From: Paenibacillus sp. UBA6285 | GTDB taxonomy: Bacteria; Bacillota; Bacilli; Paenibacillales; Paenibacillaceae | Assembly (NCBI GenBank): GCA_002438345.1 | Contig: DJUJ01000011.1 | Coordinates: 15,538 to 20,632 of the forward strand | Length of the DNA stretch: 5,095 bases | Direction: 5' to 3' | Shown here: in pieces, positions 1 to 5,095 of the stretch | Numbering within the stretch: position 1 is the stretch's first letter | Layout of the letters: each line of letters opens with the position of its first letter | Position numbers and translations under genes: made by a program | Notes under the pieces: generated by a model | The model's input: only the letters and a program-made list of their open reading frames with translations | Told to the model about the DNA's origin: nothing | Database searches by the model: none

Positions 1-2
1 TG

Positions 3-485
<483 letters not shown>

Positions 486-507
486 GCTAAAAACATGGCT
501 AGTTATG

Positions 508-536
508 AACCAACTGAGGCCTTTGCCCATACGATG
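508..536 (+). promoter_or_regulatory. Putative sigma-K-type promoter of yabG
   Basis: A -35-like AACC (508-511) is followed after 16 bp by CATACGATG (528-536). The remembered sigma-K pattern is mACm-N16-CATAnnnTA, so only the last base departs. yabG is a known sigma-K gene in B. subtilis. The predicted start, near 541-543, would leave a very short leader of about 15 nt with the ribosome binding site at its 5' end, which is a weakness. The -10 also resembles the sigma-E type (CATACAnT), but no good sigma-E -35 was found. The -10 lies in a small inverted repeat, CCCAT-ACG-ATGGG (526-538). Confidence 0.45.
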
Positions 537-556
537 GGGTAGAGGTGGTGGTTGTA

Positions 557-1459
557 ATGAATTTAGGAGACTTGGTCGTTCGCAAATCTTATGGCGGTGA
601 TTTGACCTTTCGTGTAGATCATATTATGCAGGACAGAGCCGTCATTAAAGGCACAGATTTCCGTCTGTTGGCGGATTCTCCTTTGAATGACTTGGTTCAG
701 GTGCCTCCTACCCGAATTACGGAACGAGGACAACAAGCACAGATTAAAGCGAATGAATCACTGACACAGCTGCGGAAAGACCGACAGGAGCAAAGTCAGC
801 GGAGCGGGAGCGCTCTTTCAGAAGGGGCATGGGCTCCAACGCCCAAGGAAGCTGCTTATTTTGAAGTACCAGGGAAAGTGCTGCATCTGGATGGCGACCC
901 GGCGTATTTGAATAAGAGTCTCAGCTTATACGAGCAATTGCGGATCCCTGCTGAAGGTCATCATGTTCATGAGTCTGCAATGGCTGACACTTTATACCGG
1001 CTGCTGCCCCGCGTGCGTCCAGATATTGTGGTGATTACCGGTCATGATGGGGTGCTGAAGCAACAGCATACTTACGATCTTCACAGTCTGAACAGCTATA
1101 AAAATTCGCAAAACTTCGTAGCTGCTATTAGGGTAGCTAGGGAGTATGAGCGGAATTTTGATGCGTTGACTATTGTTGCAGGTGCTTGTCAGTCACATTT
1201 TGAAGCACTGCTGGGGGCAGGGGAGAACTTTGCCAGTTCTCCTGGACGGATATTGATCCATGCTTTGGACCCAGTATATGTAGCGGCAAAATCGTCGTTT
1301 ACGTCCATTAGGGATACAGTGAATCTGAGTGATGTTTTGAATAACACCATCAGTGGTAACCAAGGGATCGGCGGTGTTGAGACCCGTGGCAGTTTCCGTA
1401 TTGGGATGCCGCGTCTGCAGAACTTGTCAGCACTAAAAGTGACACCTTCTGCGATTTAA
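557..1459 (+). CDS. yabG: YabG sporulation-specific cysteine protease
   Basis: YabG (peptidase family U57) is made in the mother cell late in sporulation and trims coat and other spore proteins. The product is 300 aa, near the 290 aa of B. subtilis. Visible blocks are an N-terminal barrel-like segment beginning MNLGDLVVRKSY, GKVLHLDGDPAYL (106-118), VITGHD (159-164), GACQSHFE (209-216), a loop ending ALDPVY (236-241), GIGGVETRG (270-278) and RIGMP (281-285). Cys211 of GACQSHFE is the expected nucleophile, with His163 and Asp164 as likely partners; that assignment is from the family. An in-frame GTG at 545 lies inside the ribosome binding site AGAGGTGG (541-548). ATG 557 is correctly spaced and gives the N-terminus seen in relatives. 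Residues 65-95 form a poorly conserved polar linker. It is probably a monocistronic sporulation unit ended by the hairpin at 1528-1560. Confidence 0.96.
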   Translation: MNLGDLVVRKSYGGDLTFRVDHIMQDRAVIKGTDFRLLADSPLNDLVQVPPTRITERGQQAQIKANESLTQLRKDRQEQSQRSGSALSEGAWAPTPKEAAYFEVPGKVLHLDGDPAYLNKSLSLYEQLRIPAEGHHVHESAMADTLYRLLPRVRPDIVVITGHDGVLKQQHTYDLHSLNSYKNSQNFVAAIRVAREYERNFDALTIVAGACQSHFEALLGAGENFASSPGRILIHALDPVYVAAKSSFTSIRDTVNLSDVLNNTISGNQGIGGVETRGSFRIGMPRLQNLSALKVTPSAI

Positions 1460-1527
1460 TCGACAGGGATAGGTCTATTTTTTAAGGCTAATAGGTAATT
1501 TCGAGTGGCCGAATAGAATAACGGGAA

Positions 1528-1560
1528 GAGAGGGTGAGCGATGAGCTTAACCCTTTTTTT
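1528..1560 (+). terminator. Rho-independent terminator after yabG
   Basis: AGGGTGAGC (1531-1539) folds onto GCTTAACCCT (1545-1554) with one bulged A and a five-base loop, and seven T follow (1554-1560). Weak G-U and A-U pairs can extend the base leftward to 1528. It lies about 70 bp past the yabG stop. The stem includes the only plausible start codon of a small reading frame (1541), which argues against that frame being a gene. Confidence 0.65.
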
Positions 1561-1678
1561 ACGCGAAATGGAAGCTATCTTTAGAGAACATCAATGTTAT
1601 TTCTTCTTGCTTTGTGGCAATCCTATTACAGATAACAAGGATATTAGTTCGCCTCTGATTCCCCGTAAAAAAATTCCG
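1561..1678. other. Non-coding stretch between yabG terminator and veg promoters
   Basis: No supported gene was seen on either strand. The 317-bp yabG-veg gap holds the yabG terminator, this stretch and the two veg promoters. The only structure noted is an A/T-rich tract (AAAAAAATT, about 1667-1675) just upstream of the first veg -35, where an UP element would sit. Confidence 0.5.
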
Positions 1679-1707
1679 TTGACAACCAAATATTCATCAT
1701 CTATAAT
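1679..1707 (+). promoter_or_regulatory. Sigma-A promoter P1 of veg, perfect consensus
   Basis: TTGACA (1679-1684), a 17-bp spacer and TATAAT (1702-1707) make an exact vegetative consensus promoter. An A-rich tract directly upstream could act as an UP element. Transcription would start near 1714, giving a leader of about 63 nt to the veg start. Confidence 0.88.
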
Positions 1708-1719
1708 TATTTATTTGCT

Positions 1720-1748
1720 TTGACAAACGCCTGGGAAAGTTGTATAAT
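1720..1748 (+). promoter_or_regulatory. Sigma-A promoter P2 of veg, perfect consensus
   Basis: TTGACA (1720-1725), a 17-bp spacer and TATAAT (1743-1748) form a second exact consensus, 41 bp downstream of the first. Its position relative to the gene matches the strong Pveg promoter of B. subtilis. The predicted start is near 1755, leaving a leader of about 22 nt with the ribosome binding site AGAGGTGG at 1759-1766. Confidence 0.93.
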
Positions 1749-1776
1749 GGACAAGAAAAGAGGTGGTCGTCAGGCA

Positions 1777-2052
1777 ATGGCTAATAACGCGCTGTTGGAA
1801 ATCAAACGCAGTCTCGAAGCTCACGTCGGTCATAAGATCACGTTGCGTGCAAACGGAGGTCGTCGTAAAACCGTTGAACGCACCGGTGTCCTGGAAGAAA
1901 CGTACCCTTCTGTATTTATTGTCAAACTGGATCAGGAGCAGCAAACATTCAAGCGAGTCTCCTATAGCTATGCCGATATCCTTACCGAATCTGTGGAAAT
2001 CACAGTTTGTGAAGACGATGGGCAGATGCGGATTATGTATATTAAAGCTTAA
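1777..2052 (+). CDS. veg: Veg protein (biofilm/sporulation-associated small protein)
   Basis: This 91-aa product matches the Veg family (86 aa in B. subtilis) over nearly its whole length: IKRSL (9-13), ANGGRRKT (25-32), ETYPSVF (41-47) and [12 protein letters not shown] (60-71). B. subtilis Veg is abundant in growing cells, has been linked to biofilm gene expression through SinR, and to spore outgrowth; its biochemical activity is not settled. The frame is open from a TTG at 1720, but that codon is inside the P2 -35 box. ATG 1777, ten bases after AGAGGTGG, gives [12 protein letters not shown], which aligns with relatives. The C-terminal ten residues ([10 protein letters not shown]) differ from B. 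subtilis. The gene is monocistronic, between tandem promoters and a strong terminator. Confidence 0.97.
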   Translation: MANNALLEIKRSLEAHVGHKITLRANGGRRKTVERTGVLEETYPSVFIVKLDQEQQTFKRVSYSYADILTESVEITVCEDDGQMRIMYIKA

Positions 2053-2063
2053 AGTTTCACAGG

Positions 2064-2090
2064 CAGCCTCCTTTGGAGGCTGTTTTTTAT
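2064..2090 (+). terminator. Rho-independent terminator after veg
   Basis: CAGCCTCC (2064-2071), loop TTT, GGAGGCTG (2075-2082) form a perfect 8-bp GC-rich stem followed by six T (2083-2088). It lies 11 bp after the veg stop codon. Confidence 0.95.
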
Positions 2091-2120
2091 TTAAGTATTT
2101 TCTGCGGGTAAATATTCGGT

Positions 2121-2150
2121 GAATGATCCTTGTTCTTAGCAAGAATACTA
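2121..2150 (+). promoter_or_regulatory. Sigma-G-type promoter of the SASP gene
   Basis: GAATG (2121-2125), an 18-bp spacer and AATACTA (2144-2150) fit the remembered sigma-G pattern GnATR-N18-CATnnTA, with one mismatch (A for C at the first -10 base). Forespore sigma-G control is what is known for small acid-soluble protein genes. The start would be near 2157, giving a leader of about 42 nt. Sigma-F recognises related sites and is not excluded. Confidence 0.68.
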
Positions 2151-2198
2151 ATTGGGCAATGGGTTTATCATTTACTTTCATAAGGGAGGAATTCCGTA

Positions 2199-2375
2199 AT
2201 GAGCCGCAGAAAACGAAGCATGATGTCGGAAGAACTAAAGACAGAGTTAGCCAAGGAGCTTGGTTTTTACGAAACAGTGGAACGTGAAGGCTGGGGAGGA
2301 ATAAGGGCAAAGGATGCCGGCAACATGGTAAAAAGAGCGATTCAGCTCGCTGAACAGGCTGCGCGGAGATCTTAA
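2199..2375 (+). CDS. sspF: Small acid-soluble spore protein, SspF-type alpha/beta SASP
   Basis: This 58-aa basic protein starts [20 protein letters not shown] and matches minor alpha/beta-type SASP SspF of B. subtilis (about 61 aa). Conserved parts are [12 protein letters not shown] (16-27), [18 protein letters not shown] (31-48) and the C-terminal AEQ helix. Such proteins coat forespore DNA, shift it toward an A-like form and protect it from UV and heat; major members are degraded by the Gpr protease at germination. The start ATG is preceded by a near-perfect ribosome binding site, AAGGGAGGA (2182-2190), eight bases away. A sigma-G-like promoter lies upstream and a terminator downstream, so it is a self-contained forespore unit. 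The position between veg and ispE is the same as in B. subtilis. Confidence 0.95.
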   Translation: MSRRKRSMMSEELKTELAKELGFYETVEREGWGGIRAKDAGNMVKRAIQLAEQAARRS

Positions 2376-2403
2376 CCTTTAGGGTGTGAACAATTATTTA
2401 ACG

Positions 2404-2440
2404 AAAAAGGGTGCGTCCAACTGGCGACACCCTTTTATTA
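2404..2440 (+). terminator. Rho-independent terminator after sspF
   Basis: AAAAGGGTG (2405-2413) pairs with CACCCTTTT (2428-2436). The stem continues inward as CGTC (2414-2417) with GGCG (2423-2426) after a single bulged A, and a T-rich tail follows. The A/T arms make it possibly active in both directions. It ends just before the ispE promoter. Confidence 0.85.
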
Positions 2441-2470
2441 TTGGACTTCATTAGAAGTTTTTCATATAAT
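2441..2470 (+). promoter_or_regulatory. Probable sigma-A promoter of ispE
   Basis: A perfect TATAAT (2465-2470) lies 18 bp after TTGGAC (2441-2446), a poor -35 that matches only its first three bases. The start would be near 2477, about 39 nt before the ispE start. The placement right after the sspF terminator fits independent vegetative transcription of ispE. Confidence 0.55.
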
Positions 2471-2499
2471 ATGTTAAGTTGTTTTTACGGGAAAAGCTG

Positions 2500-2506
2500 A
2501 AGGTGG
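2500..2506 (+). promoter_or_regulatory. Ribosome binding site that fixes the ispE start at TTG 2516
   Basis: AAGGTGG ends nine bases before TTG 2516. The upstream GTG at 2507 touches the site itself, and ATG 2522 is 15 bases away, so TTG is the best-spaced start. Confidence 0.7.
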
Positions 2507-2515
2507 GTGAACGCC

Positions 2516-3370
2516 TTGAAAATGTATGAGAAGGCACCAGCGAAAATTAATTTAATGCTGGATGTGCTGCACAAGCGTGCTGACGGTTTTCATGAGGTGG
2601 AAATGATTATGACCATGGTGGATCTAGCAGATCGTTTAGAGCTGTCTGAGCTGCCAGGGGATACTATTATAATATCAAGTCAAGCGGGTTATATTCCTCT
2701 AGATGAGAAGAACCTGGCCTTTCAGGCGGCTAGGCTTATTAAAGAGCGTTATAACGTGAAGAGTGGTGTACATATCCATCTGGACAAAAGAATACCGGTC
2801 GCTGCTGGCCTGGCTGGAGGTAGCAGCGATGCAGCAGCTACGCTGCGTGGCCTGAATCGACTGTGGCGCCTAGGCATTCCTGCGCAGGAGCTACAGGAGC
2901 TTGGCGCTGAGCTTGGCTCAGATGTGCCTTTCTGCGTTACAGGCGGCACTGCCTTGGCAACAGGACGTGGCGAAAAGTTGACGCCGATTAAGAACCCTCC
3001 GCAGTGCTGGGTAGTGTTGGCCAAGCCACCTATCAATGTATCGACTGCTGAAGTATATGGACGCGTTCGGAGCAATAATATAGCTGTTCATCCTTCAGCT
3101 CGGGAGATGCAGAACGCGATCGAAGCTGGGGATTTTGGGGGCGTGTGTAACCATCTGGGCAACGTGCTTGAGGATGTTACCCTAAAACTACATCCAGAGG
3201 TCCAACAGCTCAAAGAGGCGATGGTTAAGCTTGGAGCAGACGGAGTGTTAATGTCCGGTAGCGGTCCTACAGTGTTTGGTTTAGTGTCCAAGCAGTCTAA
3301 AGTAGCAAGAATTTATAACGGACTGCGAGGGTTCTGCAAGGAAGTCTACGCAGTGAGATCACTGAATTAG
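2516..3370 (+). CDS. ispE: 4-diphosphocytidyl-2-C-methyl-D-erythritol kinase IspE
   Basis: IspE is the cytoplasmic GHMP kinase of the non-mevalonate (MEP) isoprenoid pathway, phosphorylating CDP-methylerythritol at its 2-hydroxyl with ATP. From the TTG start the product is 284 aa, usual for the family. Visible motifs are [13 protein letters not shown] near the N-terminus with the expected catalytic Lys10, the glycine-rich ATP loop [15 protein letters not shown] (94-108), GSDVPF with the expected catalytic Asp136, and GHMP motif 3 [10 protein letters not shown] (246-255). The N-terminus [12 protein letters not shown] from TTG 2516 aligns with [12 protein letters not shown] of B. subtilis, which supports this start over the longer GTG 2507 form. 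No terminator separates it from purR 75 bp downstream, so the two may be partly co-transcribed, as known in B. subtilis. Confidence 0.97.
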   Translation: MKMYEKAPAKINLMLDVLHKRADGFHEVEMIMTMVDLADRLELSELPGDTIIISSQAGYIPLDEKNLAFQAARLIKERYNVKSGVHIHLDKRIPVAAGLAGGSSDAAATLRGLNRLWRLGIPAQELQELGAELGSDVPFCVTGGTALATGRGEKLTPIKNPPQCWVVLAKPPINVSTAEVYGRVRSNNIAVHPSAREMQNAIEAGDFGGVCNHLGNVLEDVTLKLHPEVQQLKEAMVKLGADGVLMSGSGPTVFGLVSKQSKVARIYNGLRGFCKEVYAVRSLN

Positions 3371-3380
3371 CATGCTTCTC

Positions 3381-3410
3381 TTGTGTAAACCCGTACAAAA
3401 GTGATATATT
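3381..3410 (+). promoter_or_regulatory. Extended -10 promoter of purR
   Basis: TTGTGT (3381-3386), an 18-bp spacer and TATATT (3405-3410) preceded by TGA (3402-3404) give an extended -10 (TGnTATATT). The predicted start is near 3417, about 30 nt before the GTG start. It is interleaved with the PurBox-like sites. Confidence 0.6.
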
Positions 3411-3430
3411 TTTCTAAAATATTCGGTTTT
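3387..3430. promoter_or_regulatory. PurBox-like inverted pair, likely PurR autoregulation operator
   Basis: The B. subtilis PurBox consensus, from memory, is AWWWCCGAACWWT. On the - strand, 3418-3430 reads AAAACCGAATATT, 12 of 13 matches. On the + strand, 3387-3399 reads AAACCCGTACAAA, 10 of 13. The two face each other as expected, with 18 bp between them; usual B. subtilis spacing is 16-17, so the first box is the less certain. One box sits between -35 and -10 and the other at the transcription start, a natural place for repression. purR is autoregulated in B. subtilis. Confidence 0.58.
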
Positions 3431-3445
3431 GGCGAGGAGCATTCC

Positions 3446-4273
3446 GTGAAGAAATTAAAAAGAAGCCAACGTTTGGTAGACATGACTCAGTTTTTACTTG
3501 AGCGGCCATATGACCTACTGCCGCTGTCTATATTTGCCGATCGGTATGGAGCGGCTAAGTCCTCCATCAGTGAAGATTTGGCTATCATAAAAGAAGTATT
3601 TGAAGGCGAGGGCATTGGAGAGCTTCAGACCTTAGCCGGTGCAGCAGGTGGAGTACGTTATATTCCTGTTATGCCTAAAGAAATGGCGCTCTCTTTTGTT
3701 AAACGTTTATGTGTGCAGCTGGAACAGACAGATCGGATTTTGCCTGGCGGTTATTTGTATATGTCGGATCTGCTTGGATTGCCATCTCTGATGGAACAGG
3801 CGGGGAAGATCATCGCAACGGCCTTTTATGGATCGGAAATCGATGTGGTGATGACAGTAGAAACCAAAGGGATTCCGCTAGCCTATGCAACGGCAGCACA
3901 GCTCGGATTGCCAGTTGTACTAGTGCGACGTGACCATCAGGTTACAGAAGGCTCAGCAGTAAGCATTAATTATGTATCTGGATCGCATAAGAGCATACAC
4001 ACAATGTCTCTTTCCAGACGTGCACTTAAGGAGAAAACGCGGGTACTCATCGTAGATGACTTCATGAAGGCGGGCGGAACCGTTCGAGGTATGGTTGATT
4101 TGCTCGGCGAGTTCAATGCCGAGGTTGCTGGAGTGGGTGTATTAGTCGAATCAGGTGCAGTAGAGACGGAAGAGCGTCTGTTGCATGACTATGTGTCTTT
4201 AGTGAAGCTGAGCGAGGTAGACTCGAAAGAGCGGCGGATATCAGCACATCCGGGTAACTATTTTTCCTCTTGA
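3446..4273 (+). CDS. purR: Purine biosynthesis transcriptional repressor PurR
   Basis: Gram-positive PurR represses purine synthesis and transport genes by binding paired PurBoxes; PRPP is the known inducer. The product is 275 aa (285 in B. subtilis). Residues 1-75 form the winged-helix DNA-binding domain (KRSQRLVDMTQFLLERP, then RYGAAKSSISEDLAIIKE), and the rest is an inactive type I phosphoribosyltransferase fold with EIDVVMTVETKGIPLAYA, SINYVSGS and the PRPP loop VLIVDDFMKAGGT (200-212). The GTG start at 3446 follows GAGGAG (3434-3439) by six bases and gives MKKLKRSQRLVD, aligned with B. subtilis. The GTG at 3401 would add 15 unrelated residues and lies inside the promoter. B. subtilis has yabJ next; here spoVG follows after a 210-bp gap. 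Confidence 0.97.
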   Translation: MKKLKRSQRLVDMTQFLLERPYDLLPLSIFADRYGAAKSSISEDLAIIKEVFEGEGIGELQTLAGAAGGVRYIPVMPKEMALSFVKRLCVQLEQTDRILPGGYLYMSDLLGLPSLMEQAGKIIATAFYGSEIDVVMTVETKGIPLAYATAAQLGLPVVLVRRDHQVTEGSAVSINYVSGSHKSIHTMSLSRRALKEKTRVLIVDDFMKAGGTVRGMVDLLGEFNAEVAGVGVLVESGAVETEERLLHDYVSLVKLSEVDSKERRISAHPGNYFSS

Positions 4274-4311
4274 TTTGTTGACGTTTCTACGTTATCAAAA
4301 AGCGTGGAAAT

Positions 4312-4362
4312 TGTCGAAAACGTAAGGGATATTAAGAAAATCACCCGATACATGTCGAAAAC
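4312..4362 (+). promoter_or_regulatory. Duplicated Spo0A-box element upstream of spoVG
   Basis: The decamer TGTCGAAAAC occurs exactly twice, at 4312-4321 and 4353-4362, 41 bp apart in the same direction. Both contain the perfect Spo0A box TGTCGAA. The spacing is about four helical turns, so both would face the same side. They lie roughly 135 and 95 bp upstream of the predicted sigma-H start of spoVG. Binding by Spo0A is inferred from motif identity alone; the rest of the gap is A/T-rich with no gene. Confidence 0.5.
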
Positions 4363-4414
4363 AAAAGATTCTAAAAAATATATTTCTTTTTTAGGTATTT
4401 TATGGAATCAAAAA

Positions 4415-4441
4415 GAAGGAATTCGCTTTGCTGTGTGGAAT
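4415..4441 (+). promoter_or_regulatory. Sigma-H promoter of spoVG
   Basis: GAAGGAATT (4415-4423) matches every position of the -35 pattern RnAGGAwWW. After 11 bp, GTGGAAT (4435-4441) matches the -10 pattern RnnGAAT. spoVG is a classic sigma-H gene in B. subtilis. The start would be near 4448, leaving about 36 nt of leader. The run of A/T at about 4367-4405 is comparable to the A/T-rich upstream region that binds AbrB in B. subtilis; that comparison is inference. Confidence 0.88.
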
Positions 4442-4459
4442 TATACACCAAGTCTCTGA

Positions 4460-4774
<315 letters not shown>

Positions 4775-4787
4775 GCTACCTCGGAAG

Positions 4788-4825
4788 ACGGCTACCTTTT
4801 GGGTGGCGTAGGATCCGCCGTTTTT
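4788..4825 (+). terminator. Possible terminator after spoVG, alternative foldings
   Basis: ACGGC (4788-4792) can pair with GCCGT (4817-4821), or GGCG (4805-4808) with CGCC (4816-4819), each directly followed by five T (4821-4825). Neither stem is strong, and other foldings compete: GCTACC (4791-4796) with GGTGGC (4802-4807), and CCTAGGCTACC (4770-4780) with GGTGGCGTAGG (4802-4812), the latter with one mismatch and one G-U. Termination here may be weak or partial. Confidence 0.42.
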
Positions 4826-4953
4826 GATAAGATCATACCGAATATACTTCATGACTTAAGCAGCTTGATCTTGCAAGAAAAGCTAGCGCTAGTGAAGGAT
4901 TTGACGACATCTTCGAAAGGCAGCGATAAATGCTTTTCTAACTTGGGGTTTAT
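4826..4953 (+). other. Unassigned palindrome-rich stretch, possible glmU leader RNA
   Basis: No gene is supported: the frames crossing it have no good ribosome binding site and run through the strong terminator. It contains two perfect 10-bp palindromes, TCTTGCAAGA (4869-4878) and CTAGCGCTAG (4883-4892). The first lies inside a further stem, AGCTT (4862-4866) with AAGCT (4880-4884), and CTTCA (4847-4851) can pair with TGAAG (4893-4897) to enclose the set. It may be a structured leader or small RNA ended by the hairpin at 4954-4993. Confidence 0.35.
4901..4930 (+). promoter_or_regulatory. Weak candidate sigma-A promoter in the spoVG-glmU gap
   Basis: TTGACG (4901-4906), 18 bp, GATAAA (4925-4930): five of six and four of six consensus matches. 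Transcripts would start near 4937 and meet the terminator after about 55 nt. Only the motif supports it. Confidence 0.28.
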
Positions 4954-4960
4954 AGAAAAG
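4933..4960 (+). promoter_or_regulatory. Possible antiterminator hairpin upstream of glmU
   Basis: CTTTTCTA (4933-4940) is perfectly complementary to TAGAAAAG (4953-4960), with a 12-nt loop. The right arm is also the 5' base of the terminator stem at 4954-4993, so the two hairpins exclude each other over seven base pairs. This is the layout of a transcription attenuator. A/T-rich complementarity can arise by chance, and the upper 9-bp terminator stem would remain. Confidence 0.35.
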
Positions 4961-4993
4961 GGAACCATGACTTCATGGTTCTCTTTTCTTTTT
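4954..4993 (+). terminator. Very strong Rho-independent terminator before glmU
   Basis: GAACCATGA (4962-4970) pairs perfectly with TCATGGTTC (4973-4981). The stem extends through a G-U pair and AGAAAAG/CTTTTCT to 4954 and 4989, with five T at 4989-4993. It ends about 54 bp before the glmU start, so glmU needs either read-through or its own promoter. A -10-like TATATT (5007-5012) follows but lacks a good -35. Confidence 0.93.
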
Positions 4994-5031
4994 GCCCGGA
5001 ATGAGATATATTCAGTAGTGAGTTCAAGAGT

Positions 5032-5037
5032 AGGAGG
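5032..5037 (+). promoter_or_regulatory. Ribosome binding site that fixes the glmU start at TTG 5047
   Basis: AGGAGG ends nine bases before TTG 5047, but 18 bases before the next in-frame ATG (5056), so TTG is the likely start. Confidence 0.8.
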
Positions 5038-5046
5038 TTGGCATTC

Positions 5047-5095
5047 TTGAAAAGAATGGCTGTAGTACTTGCCGCAGGTCAAGGCAAGCGAATGA
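5047..5095 (+). CDS. glmU: Bifunctional GlmU (UDP-GlcNAc synthesis), N-terminal fragment
   Basis: Only 16 codons are in the window, reading MKRMAVVLAAGQGKRM from the TTG start. AVVLAAGQGKRM is the nucleotide-binding signature LAAGxGxRM of the pyrophosphorylase domain. GlmU acetylates glucosamine-1-phosphate and then couples it to UTP to give UDP-N-acetylglucosamine, the precursor of peptidoglycan and wall polymers, in the cytoplasm. The position directly after spoVG matches B. subtilis (glmU, formerly gcaD). The short fragment alone could belong to another sugar nucleotidyltransferase; gene order makes GlmU by far the most likely. Confidence 0.9.
   Translation, partial: MKRMAVVLAAGQGKRM

Noticed and set aside
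1541..1723. 60-aa reading frame MSLTLFLREMEAI... with a plausible ribosome binding site
   Set aside because: Its start lies inside the yabG terminator hairpin, its 3' end runs through the first veg promoter into the second -35, and the product resembles nothing I know.
1763..2122. 119-aa + strand frame overlapping veg
   Set aside because: It is out of frame with the clear Veg protein, runs through its terminator, and has a non-protein-like composition.
1711..2310. 199-aa reading frame on the - strand
   Set aside because: It is antisense to veg, the veg terminator and part of sspF, all of which are well supported; the product shows no domain.
2749..3291. Two - strand frames (108 and 67 aa) within ispE
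   Set aside because: Shadow frames of the conserved ispE coding sequence.
4284..4310. Hairpin TTTCTACG / CGTGGAAA after purR as a terminator
   Set aside because: The 8-bp stem has an 11-nt loop and is followed by mixed sequence with no T-run, so it is not a convincing Rho-independent terminator.
4441..4449. TTATACACC, one base from a DnaA box
   Set aside because: It is a single imperfect site overlapping the spoVG start region with no cluster around it, so chance is the better explanation.
4797..4825. GGGTGG followed by a T-run after spoVG, reminiscent of a T-box element
   Set aside because: The sequence continues CGTAGG rather than the T-box NACCGCG, there is no leader with specifier loop (spoVG coding sequence lies immediately upstream), and no aminoacyl-tRNA synthetase or amino-acid gene follows.
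4799..5082. 83-aa + and 77-aa - frames across the spoVG-glmU gap
   Set aside because: Both cross the strong terminator at 4954-4993, lack convincing ribosome binding sites, and overlap the glmU start.

Overview
The window is chromosomal DNA from a spore-forming Bacillales bacterium, most likely Paenibacillus or a close relative. The order rsmA(ksgA)-yabG-veg-sspF-ispE-purR-spoVG-glmU is the conserved Bacillus/Paenibacillus block that lies not far from oriC. The proteins match the Bacillus subtilis families residue by residue in the conserved blocks, recalled from memory because no search was run. The genus is an inference from protein divergence, base composition and gene order.

Layout: all eight genes are on the + strand. 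Bases 3-485 are the C-terminal half of 16S rRNA dimethyltransferase RsmA. YabG (557-1459), the sporulation protease, follows behind a sigma-K-like promoter and ends at a hairpin terminator. Two perfect-consensus sigma-A promoters exactly 41 bp apart then drive veg (1777-2052), which has its own strong terminator. A short SspF-type spore DNA-binding protein gene (2199-2375) has a good sigma-G-type promoter and its own terminator. ispE (2516-3370) and purR (3446-4273) follow. purR has an extended -10 promoter embedded in PurBox-like operators. spoVG (4484-4774) has a textbook sigma-H promoter, with two identical perfect Spo0A boxes upstream. The window ends in the first 16 codons of glmU (5047 onward).

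Function: housekeeping genes (rsmA, ispE, purR, glmU) are interleaved with sporulation genes (yabG, sspF, spoVG), and the promoter types fit each role: sigma-A, sigma-K, sigma-G and sigma-H. Starts chosen from ribosome binding sites and family alignment are non-ATG for ispE (TTG), purR (GTG) and glmU (TTG).

Less ordinary points: yabJ, found between purR and spoVG in B. subtilis, is absent. A duplicated Spo0A box lies upstream of spoVG. The 270-bp spoVG-glmU gap holds no convincing gene but is rich in palindromes. It ends in a 16-bp terminator stem (15 Watson-Crick pairs plus one G-U) whose 5' arm can alternatively pair with an upstream octamer, which suggests a transcription attenuator for glmU. 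No mobile element, CRISPR array, tRNA or rRNA was seen.
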